The position numbers and the translations under genes are program-made. A stretch of DNA of 10,501 nt from Microcaldota archaeon. Its GTDB lineage: Archaea; Micrarchaeota; Micrarchaeia; Anstonellales; Anstonellaceae. Shown piece by piece: positions 5,691 to 10,501 of the stretch. Each line of letters starts with the position of its first letter. Position 1 is the first letter of the stretch. The notes under the pieces are model-generated. The model made no database searches. It saw only the letters and a program-made list of their open reading frames with translations, and was not told where the DNA came from. Location: assembly GCA_021813025.1 (NCBI GenBank), contig JAKAME010000045.1, positions 1-10,501 of the forward strand, in the 5' to 3' direction.

Positions 5691-7058
5691 CTAAAGCCTG
5701 CGGCTGAAATAGTCCGAGGCCACTTCCCGCAGGCCCCCGTCTTTCAAAAGGTCATAGGCGCTTCCCCATTTCCTTTTTTTGAGAGCGCGCGCAAAGGCGG
5801 CCGGCACTCCGAGCTTTCTCGCTTTTTTGATTGCCTGCTCCAAAGCCTCTTTGGGCGTCCTGCTCTCGCGGCGGGCTATGGCCACCAGCCTCTCGTGCTC
5901 CACGTGCAGGTTGGCCGCCGCCTTGTGCCTTGCAACAAAAGCCTTCACGTCCCCTGCCAGCCATGCCTGCGGCCCCATTGCCCTTCTCACCGCCGGCAGG
6001 CGCTCCTCCATCAATTCGAAGAGGATGAGCGCCCGCTTTCCATCACTCCAGAAATAATGCCCAAACACCCTGAATTCGGCCCTCTCCAGCGCTCCCAGCA
6101 TGGCCTGCGCGGTTTTGCGCAGCTGGGGCCACAGCACGTCCTCAACCTCGTTGGGGGCTGGGAAGGAGAGCACAAGAGCATGCGTGCCGCGGGAGCTGAT
6201 GATGGTCCGAAGCCGGGAGGCCGAATGCAACTCTTTCTCTTTGAAAAAGAACTGTTTGCCCGGCTTTTCCAAAAACGCCCTTGCAGCAATCATGGCCCTC
6301 GCCATCGAAGTCCTTGACACCACCGCAGCCACGTTGCGGGCGGCATCCACCGGGTCTATTACAACAAGCGGAGTCTTGGGAAACAATTTGAGCGCATGGC
6401 CGTCCTGATGATGCTTTTGCGTGTCTATCGCGTGCGGCATCCGCCAGCCGCCAACCGCGCGCAGGGCATGCAAGAATCCGCCGTAATTTATGGCCAGCAG
6501 CTCGCACAAATAGCCCGAGAATCCTTCAACTCTTGTCTGGGCCCCATACACTCCCAGACATTTGAAGAATGCTTTCAGCAGCCTCACGTCATCTCGCAGG
6601 CGCTGGGTGAGGCGGGCATTGGCCCATTCTGTGTGCAACTGCGAGCGGTCAACTGCCGAGCCCAAGCGCTCCATGTTGTGCAATTTGTATGAGGGCACCA
6701 AATCCACTTTCACCCCATCCACATGCGCCTTGAGGTAGGGGTGCTGGGCGTAATTCAATTCAGTCTTGATTCCCTTCATGGCCTCTTTTGCCCATTCCAG
6801 CCCTTTCTTCTGCATTTTTTCCAATGGCCATGCCCTTGGCATGAGAATGAAGATGTCAAGCTCTCTGTTTCCCTTCAGAGCCGTGCCTTTGGCCACTGAG
6901 CCCATGGTGCCTATTTCAACGTCTGATGGAACCACTTTCTGCAGCCTGCGCGCCAGCTGCTCCTGCACCCTTGCAAGCAGCGCAGCCTCGGCAGGCGTCG
7001 GCCTGAGCTGGAGGCGTATGGGTTCGAGAAGCCGCTCATATTTCGCATCGGCGTCCAT
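5691..7058 (-). CDS. cca: CCA-adding enzyme (class I, archaeal tRNA nucleotidyltransferase)
   Basis: Adds or repairs the 3' CCA of tRNAs from CTP and ATP without a template. 455 aa, normal for the archaeal class. Seen: the nucleotidyltransferase signature GSVAKGT (53-59) followed by E66 and D68 in NRELDIF, and the third carboxylate D119 in KVDLVPSYK (117-125); these correspond to the catalytic E59/D61/D110 of the Archaeoglobus enzyme. Conserved archaeal blocks follow: SAVDRSQLHTEW (134-145), VRLLKAFFK (158-166), RVEGFSGYLCELL (176-188) and the VIDPVDAARNVAA block (233-245). The C-terminal half holds the body and tail domains that grip the tRNA acceptor stem. ATG 7058 has a TATA-like box 26 bases upstream and no Shine-Dalgarno site, so the mRNA is probably leaderless. 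In many archaea cca lies beside thpR; here an AT-richer gene separates them. Confidence 0.97.
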   Translation of the reverse strand: MDADAKYERLLEPIRLQLRPTPAEAALLARVQEQLARRLQKVVPSDVEIGTMGSVAKGTALKGNRELDIFILMPRAWPLEKMQKKGLEWAKEAMKGIKTELNYAQHPYLKAHVDGVKVDLVPSYKLHNMERLGSAVDRSQLHTEWANARLTQRLRDDVRLLKAFFKCLGVYGAQTRVEGFSGYLCELLAINYGGFLHALRAVGGWRMPHAIDTQKHHQDGHALKLFPKTPLVVIDPVDAARNVAAVVSRTSMARAMIAARAFLEKPGKQFFFKEKELHSASRLRTIISSRGTHALVLSFPAPNEVEDVLWPQLRKTAQAMLGALERAEFRVFGHYFWSDGKRALILFELMEERLPAVRRAMGPQAWLAGDVKAFVARHKAAANLHVEHERLVAIARRESRTPKEALEQAIKKARKLGVPAAFARALKKRKWGSAYDLLKDGGLREVASDYFSRRL

Positions 7059-7080
7059 GACCTGCTCATCGGGGCCTTGG

Positions 7081-7087
7081 TTTAAAA
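7081..7087 (-). promoter_or_regulatory. TATA-like box of cca
   Basis: TTTTAAA on the minus strand, centred at 7084, 26 bases before ATG 7058. Fits a leaderless start. Confidence 0.55.
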
Positions 7088-7119
7088 CGCTTCTAGGGAA
7101 CGCCGGCCTTGCCAGTCAG

Positions 7120-7132
7120 ATAAAAACAAAAT
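7120..7132 (-). terminator. T-rich terminator of the 230-aa unknown gene
   Basis: Minus-strand TTTTGTTTTTATC, starting 4 bases after the TGA at 7136-7138. It separates this gene from the cca promoter about 33 bases further on. Confidence 0.5.
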
Positions 7133-7135
7133 GGC

Positions 7136-7828
7136 TCAATCTTTTGGTTCAAGAAAAGCCACCAAGTCTCTTTGGTTCCATCCAAACATGAAGTTGCCGT
7201 CACAACGGAGCAAGTTGGTATTCTCATACCCCCCGCCGCCGATGCCGACTCCATCGCGAAGCACGAGGCTTACGAAGCTTGTTCTTTCCACGCCAGTCGG
7301 CTTGACGCTTTTGAGAGGCCTGATAAAATCAAACCTTTCTTTGCACCCTTCCACCGTCAGGGCCTCAAGCAACTCTTTATACTCGCTATTTCCCTCCCCA
7401 ATGTGATAACCATATCCCGGGATGGCTGCTATCAGCTTTATCGCTGACTGGTCCGTTATCTCGTAAAAGACTCCAGCCCCGTCTTTTTGGGGCACTATTA
7501 TCGGTTTGTCTCCATTGAACCCCTGTTCAACCAGTATGCCCGCATTTTTGAATTCGGCGGCATATTCAGGAGTTGCAATCACATATCTTTTGTCCGAGCC
7601 ATCTGGTTTGTATACAATTTCCTTGCCCAGTTTTTTGCCTTCAGCTCCAAAAGCAAGAAGCGAGCCGGTCACAATGGTCGGCTTCATCACCCAGGTCCAC
7701 AAGAAGCTTCGACTAAAACGCCGACTTGGGTTAATGAGCATGCCGTTCTCGTTCGCGTATTTTATCAGGCCCTCTGGAGAGCGCATCCCGTTGCGCAGCT
7801 CAATTTGTTTGGTCTCCTTAAATTTCAT
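7136..7828 (-). CDS. Unknown 230-aa protein, AT-richer than its neighbours
   Basis: No family recognised. The protein looks soluble: no signal peptide and no convincing membrane helix, although 42-61 is fairly hydrophobic (FLWTWVMKPTIVTGSLLAF). A short N-terminal charged region (1-40) includes RSPEGLIKYANENGMLINPSRR. The centre appears to alternate strands and turns (KEIVYKPDG, 69-77; RYVIATPEYA, 81-90; KPIIVPQKDGAGVFYEI, 108-124). Near the C-terminus is GVGIGGGGYEN (193-203), followed by a tryptophan/phenylalanine-containing end. ATG 7828 is supported by GGTGG (7833-7837) four bases upstream and a TATA box. Hand counts of three 60-base lines within it give about 37-43% GC, against roughly 52-63% in sampled cca and thpR lines. 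It sits between thpR and cca with its own promoter and T-rich end, so it may be a later insertion. Confidence 0.75.
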   Translation of the reverse strand: MKFKETKQIELRNGMRSPEGLIKYANENGMLINPSRRFSRSFLWTWVMKPTIVTGSLLAFGAEGKKLGKEIVYKPDGSDKRYVIATPEYAAEFKNAGILVEQGFNGDKPIIVPQKDGAGVFYEITDQSAIKLIAAIPGYGYHIGEGNSEYKELLEALTVEGCKERFDFIRPLKSVKPTGVERTSFVSLVLRDGVGIGGGGYENTNLLRCDGNFMFGWNQRDLVAFLEPKD

Positions 7829-7857
7829 CCTACCACCGGACAGCTATCCATGTTTAG

Positions 7858-7866
7858 ATATATAAA
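7858..7866 (-). promoter_or_regulatory. TATA-like box of the 230-aa unknown gene
   Basis: TTTATATAT on the minus strand, centred at 7862, 34 bases before ATG 7828. Transcription would start close to 7836-7838, so the leader is about 8-10 bases and consists mainly of the GGTGG motif. Confidence 0.65.
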
Positions 7867-7897
7867 TACATGGCTTAATGCTTTCTAACCCAATTTG

Positions 7898-8521
7898 CTA
7901 GGGGGCAGTGCCGAGAGCATAGCGCTGCACCACTTCATGCTCTCTCCTGCCCAGCGCCTCCGTGCTTTCCATCAGCAAAAATTCCTCGGCCTTCCAGCTT
8001 TTTTCTCCCCACGCCCGGTCGGCGTAAGGCGCGAGCATTGCTTTCGCGTCCTGCGGCAATTTGCTTCTTGCCAGCGTGATGTGGGCTGCAAACGGCTTGT
8101 CCCGTTTGATGTCCAAAGGAAGAAGAGCAGCCTCAATATCTTGCGCCAAGCCCTCCAATCCGCTCCCCTCCACGCCTGCCCAAAGCACCGAAGCGCGGGC
8201 AGGAGAAGGAAAGGCACCTAGGCCGGCCGGCCTTATTTCAAACGGCGCATGTTTTGGCCCCACTCCCTCCAACGCCTTTCTAATCTCCTCTTTCTGGTGC
8301 AAATTGATTCCATCCCCAAGAAACTGAAGAGTCAGGTGCAGCTGGTCGGGGGCGGAGGGGCGCCAAGGGCTTTTGCGAACCAGAAGCACTTCCTTCTCCT
8401 TGTCCCATCCGGCCTGCTCTGCGGCCCCTATCCTTGCCCCGCCGGCAAGAAGCCCTTTCTGCAACCCTTTCAATTCCTCCACTATTTCCGCAGGCGGCAT
8501 GATGGCTATGAAGAGGCGCAT
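7898..8521 (-). CDS. thpR: RNA 2',3'-cyclic phosphodiesterase / 2'-5' RNA ligase
   Basis: A 2H-phosphoesterase-family enzyme that opens 2',3'-cyclic phosphates and can join tRNA-half-like ends through a 2'-5' bond in vitro; its physiological substrate in archaea is not settled. Seen: the N-terminal MRLFIAI strand, and both catalytic HxTx motifs, HLTL (62-65) and HITL (147-150), about 85 residues apart as usual. The end (EEFLLMEST, 179-187, then YALG) matches the family's last strands. At 207 aa it is somewhat longer than the usual 180-190 aa; the extra length lies before the first HxTx motif, about 28-58, rich in charged and small residues. ATG 8521 has a TATA-like element 26 bases away and no Shine-Dalgarno site. 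The promoter region is shared with the divergent gene at 8573. Confidence 0.93.
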   Translation of the reverse strand: MRLFIAIMPPAEIVEELKGLQKGLLAGGARIGAAEQAGWDKEKEVLLVRKSPWRPSAPDQLHLTLQFLGDGINLHQKEEIRKALEGVGPKHAPFEIRPAGLGAFPSPARASVLWAGVEGSGLEGLAQDIEAALLPLDIKRDKPFAAHITLARSKLPQDAKAMLAPYADRAWGEKSWKAEEFLLMESTEALGRREHEVVQRYALGTAP

Positions 8522-8577
8522 GGGCTTATGGGCGGAAGGAACGTTTTTATTGTTTCAACCCATGAGCAGCCCATGCG
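8517..8577. repeat. Perfect 10-bp inverted repeat containing both divergent start codons
   Basis: CGCATGGGCT (8517-8526) and AGCCCATGCG (8568-8577) are exact reverse complements centred on 8547. Each arm contains a start codon: thpR on the minus strand (ATG 8521) and the Ig-like gene on the plus strand (ATG 8573). Both genes therefore begin in the same context, AGCCC-ATGCG. The centre of symmetry falls in the shared TATA-like element. Confidence 0.8.
8543..8551. promoter_or_regulatory. Shared TATA-like element of a bidirectional promoter
   Basis: GTTTTTATT is the only AT-rich stretch in the 51-base gap between the two divergent starts. Its centre (8547) is 26 bases from ATG 8521 on one strand and 26 from ATG 8573 on the other, the archaeal TATA-to-start distance in both directions. 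Both messages would be leaderless. Confidence 0.6.
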
Positions 8578-9391
8578 AACCCCCGCCCTCCTCCTCTCCC
8601 TCCTGCTGCTGGCCGCCTCCGTCCTCGCTGTGCGCCCCCTGCCGCTGCTTGTTCCTTCCACCGAAGTTCTGCAAGGCAGCGTCGTGGATTACGGCACCCT
8701 GGGCCCGGGCCAGACTTTCTCCATCCAAATCTACCCCATAGTCACTGCACCCAATGACGGCCGCTACATGGGCCGCTGGGACGTTGCCTCCGCCTCCGAG
8801 CTGCCCTCAGGCTGGAGCTCGAGGCCAAGCGGGCTTTATGGCAATCCTCTGGAGCTTGAAGTGACCACCGACCCCATGGCAGAAGACGGGGACTACAATT
8901 TCAGCGTCAACGTGGACGACCAGGACGACGCCGACCACATAGGCGGCCGCTTCAGCTTCAGCGTGCTGGTGCATCTTCGCAGCAACGTTCTCACCGCCTC
9001 GGTCAGCCCCGTATTTCAGGAAGTCGGCGCAGGCCAGCCTGCCCGCTTCGCAGTCTCTCTCACCAACACAGGCACAGCCCCCGACACCTTCCGCGTGAGC
9101 GCGCAGGGGGTCAAGGACTGGTCCTACCAAGTAAACGAGTATCTTGCGCCCGGCACCAGCAAGACCTTCAACTACGAGGTGGTGGGCGGCGACGAGGCCT
9201 ATTATCCTCTTGTCATCACCGTGAATTCCTTCTCCTCGCCAAAAATACACTTCGAGCAGCCGGTGGCCCTGCAGGTGCGCACCAATCTGGGGGCTGATTA
9301 TCGGGCCACTTCGCACGGCGTGCTGCTCTATCCCCCCCTCATGCTGCCCCTCTATTCGCTGGCAGGCATACTGGGGCTAATATTCCCTTAG
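8573..9391 (+). CDS. Exported Ig-like (NEW3/CARDB-type) surface protein with C-terminal membrane anchor
   Basis: A 272-aa protein. Residues 1-19 are a signal peptide (MRTPALLLSLLLLAASVLA). Two beta-sandwich-like regions follow, about 35-137 and 140-237; the second has VSLTNTGTAPDTFRVSAQG (161-179), the 'NTG..PDTF' signature of NEW3/CARDB-type Ig-like domains common in archaeal surface proteins. A hydrophobic segment (about 249-271) ends at the C-terminus with no charged tail after it, so it probably anchors the protein with the domains outside. The frame stays open upstream to 8249, but ATG 8573 is the start: it begins the signal peptide, has a TATA-like element 26 bases upstream, and the upstream part is antisense to thpR. 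No enzyme motif is seen; a structural or adhesive role is inferred. Spacing to elp3 is 86 bases. Confidence 0.85.
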   Translation: MRTPALLLSLLLLAASVLAVRPLPLLVPSTEVLQGSVVDYGTLGPGQTFSIQIYPIVTAPNDGRYMGRWDVASASELPSGWSSRPSGLYGNPLELEVTTDPMAEDGDYNFSVNVDDQDDADHIGGRFSFSVLVHLRSNVLTASVSPVFQEVGAGQPARFAVSLTNTGTAPDTFRVSAQGVKDWSYQVNEYLAPGTSKTFNYEVVGGDEAYYPLVITVNSFSSPKIHFEQPVALQVRTNLGADYRATSHGVLLYPPLMLPLYSLAGILGLIFP

Positions 9392-9436
9392 AGCTTTTTT
9401 CGCCTGCTTGATTTTCCCCCAAGCCTGTTTTCTGTC
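9391..9436 (+). terminator. T-rich region after the Ig-like gene
   Basis: Directly after the TAG at 9389-9391 come several T runs: CTTTTTTC (9394-9401), GATTTTCC (9410-9417) and GTTTTCT (9427-9433). This fits an archaeal multi-T terminator. No strong hairpin is visible. Confidence 0.4.
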
Positions 9437-9450
9437 CCTAAGCCTGTTTT
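9421..9450 (+). repeat. Direct repeat upstream of elp3
   Basis: AAGCCTGTTTT occurs at 9421-9431 and again at 9440-9450, 19 bases apart. The second copy runs into the elp3 TATA-like box. It may be a regulator site or a small local duplication. Confidence 0.5.
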
Positions 9451-9454
9451 TTAG
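9447..9454 (+). promoter_or_regulatory. TATA-like box of elp3
   Basis: TTTTTTAG, centred about 27 bases before ATG 9478; implies a leaderless message. Confidence 0.5.
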
Positions 9455-9477
9455 TTTCATCTGCCCATACTCTTTCA

Positions 9478-10501
9478 ATGAACAGCGTTCCTTCCGCCAA
9501 CCTGCGGGCTTTCGCCAAGGCCCTGGCCGACGAGCTTGAGCGCAAGCCGTCTGCCAGCATCGAGCGGCTCAAAAACACCCTTGCCCCCCGCTTCAAAATC
9601 CCCGGCGTGCCCAAGAATGCCGCCCTTCTCTCCGCCCTCCCCTCAAAGCGGCGCACCCCCCAGCTTGTCCGCCTTCTCCGCACCCGCCCCACCCGCACGG
9701 CTTCGGGCGTCAGCCCGATTGCCCTGATGCCCAAGCCCTTCCCCTGCCCCGGCAAATGCACCTATTGCCCAACGGCCATGAAGGAAGAGATTGGGCCCGA
9801 CGGAACCTCCCGCCCAGTCATGTTTGCCCCCAAGGCATACACAGGCTTCGAGCCCGCCACGCGCCGGGCCATACAAAATGATTTTGACGCGAAAAGGCAA
9901 ATCGACACGCGCCTCTCCCAATACGCTGCTTTGGGCCAGCCTGCCGACAAATGCGAGCTTATCCTGATGGGCGGCACCTTTCTTTCAGTTCCAAAGGATT
10001 ACCGAAGCCAATTCGTGAAGGAATGCTATGACGCGATGAATGGAGCGAAGAAACCTGCCGCCTCTTTGGCCGCTTCCCAGCAACTCAACGAATCCTCTCT
10101 CCACCGCGTCATCGGCCTTACTGTCGAAACCCGCCCGGACTGGTGCAGTCTGGCGCAGATTGACGAGATGCTGGAATGGGGCGCAACGCGAGTGGAGCTG
10201 GGCGTTCAGTCTCTGGACGAGGAAGTGCTTTGCAAAGTCAAGCGCGGCCACGATACGAAATGCACTGCAGCCACAACCGCCAACCTCAAGAACGCCGCCT
10301 TCAAGGTCGGCTATCATTTCATGCCCGGCTTGTATGCGGACAGGGCGTCTGACGTGCGGATGCTGGGGGAACTCTTCACCAATCCGGCCTACTGCCCAGA
10401 CATGCTGAAATTGTATCCTTGTTTGGTGATGCCGGGCACAGAATTATTTGATGAATGGAAAGCAGGCCGCTTCCAGCCCATTGATGCGGACGAAGCGGTT
10501 T
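9478..10501 (+). CDS. elp3: Elp3-family tRNA wobble-uridine modification enzyme (3' end outside window)
   Basis: Elp3 combines a radical-SAM domain with a C-terminal acetyltransferase domain and installs the carboxymethyl-type group at U34 of tRNAs, acting alone in archaea. The 341 residues in view cover the N-terminal tRNA-binding region (1-75), the family block TRPTRTASGVSPIALMPKP (69-87), the iron-sulfur cysteines C90, C94 and C97, the YTGFEP block (121-126), MGGTFLS (164-170), VIGLTVETRPDW (211-222), the ELGVQS block (240-245) and RGHDT (256-260), FKVGYHFMPGL (275-285) and the LKLYPCLVMPGTELF block (310-324). The cysteines are spaced CX3CX2C, whereas archaeal Elp3 proteins I recall read CPHGKCxxCPGG (CX4CX2C); here one residue is missing and GGP is replaced by TAM. 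ATG 9478 has a TATA-like box about 27 bases upstream and no Shine-Dalgarno site. The acetyltransferase domain would lie beyond the window. Confidence 0.95.
   Translation, partial: MNSVPSANLRAFAKALADELERKPSASIERLKNTLAPRFKIPGVPKNAALLSALPSKRRTPQLVRLLRTRPTRTASGVSPIALMPKPFPCPGKCTYCPTAMKEEIGPDGTSRPVMFAPKAYTGFEPATRRAIQNDFDAKRQIDTRLSQYAALGQPADKCELILMGGTFLSVPKDYRSQFVKECYDAMNGAKKPAASLAASQQLNESSLHRVIGLTVETRPDWCSLAQIDEMLEWGATRVELGVQSLDEEVLCKVKRGHDTKCTAATTANLKNAAFKVGYHFMPGLYADRASDVRMLGELFTNPAYCPDMLKLYPCLVMPGTELFDEWKAGRFQPIDADEAV

Noticed and set aside
4729..5694. A 321-codon plus-strand frame, longer than the minus-strand gene it overlaps
   Set aside because: Alanine/arginine-rich with no domain pattern, a typical antisense shadow of GC-rich coding sequence. 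The minus strand has a signal peptide, regular cysteine repeats, promoter, Shine-Dalgarno site and terminator.
5649..6317. A 222-codon plus-strand frame antisense to cca
   Set aside because: The minus strand here encodes conserved CCA-adding enzyme sequence; the plus frame shows no family pattern.
8249..8572. Upstream extension of the Ig-like protein frame by 108 codons
   Set aside because: It lies antisense to the conserved part of thpR, and the signal peptide begins at ATG 8573 with the promoter just upstream.

Overview
The window is archaeal. Four proteins are of recognisable archaeal type: an alanyl-tRNA synthetase with the archaeal N-terminal zinc-ribbon extension, a class I (archaeal) CCA-adding enzyme, a ThpR-type 2'-5' RNA ligase, and a free-standing Elp3 radical-SAM protein. 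Most genes have a TATA-like box about 26 bases before either the start codon or a very short leader. T-rich tracts at gene ends look like archaeal terminators. GC is high (roughly 55-63% in sampled core genes). Single-gene units, short intergenic gaps and several unrecognised secreted or membrane proteins would fit a DPANN-type genome (Micrarchaeota or Diapherotrites would be my guess), but no feature here fixes the lineage.

Layout. 81-2717 (+): alaS. 2721-3266 (-): a two-gene type II toxin-antitoxin module (RHH antitoxin upstream, RelE-like toxin downstream), ending 3 bases from the alaS stop. 3394-5616 (-): three unrecognised envelope genes, namely a two-helix membrane protein, a small exported protein and a very cysteine-rich surface protein with three regular cysteine repeats and a C-terminal anchor. 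5691-7058 (-): cca. 7136-7828 (-): an AT-richer unknown gene. 7898-8521 (-): thpR. 8573-9391 (+): an exported Ig-like protein divergent from thpR. 9478-end (+): elp3, cut by the window edge. No stretch over 300 bases lacks a gene, and I see no tRNA, rRNA, CRISPR array or insertion sequence.

How the genes relate. alaS, cca, thpR and elp3 all act on tRNA or RNA ends (charging, CCA addition, cyclic-phosphate/2'-5' end chemistry, wobble-uridine modification). They are not one operon, since they lie on both strands with separate promoters. The accessory genes between them are two kinds: a toxin-antitoxin pair, and envelope proteins with no visible functional link to the tRNA genes.

The most striking structures are in the control regions. 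The thpR/Ig-like gap is a mirror-symmetric promoter: a perfect 10-bp inverted repeat contains both start codons and is centred on one TATA-like element. Across the window, TATA-to-start distances fall into two groups, about 26-28 bases (apparently leaderless) and about 34-39 bases (a roughly 10-base leader that is mostly a Shine-Dalgarno sequence). The toxin-antitoxin promoter carries a clear inverted-repeat operator.
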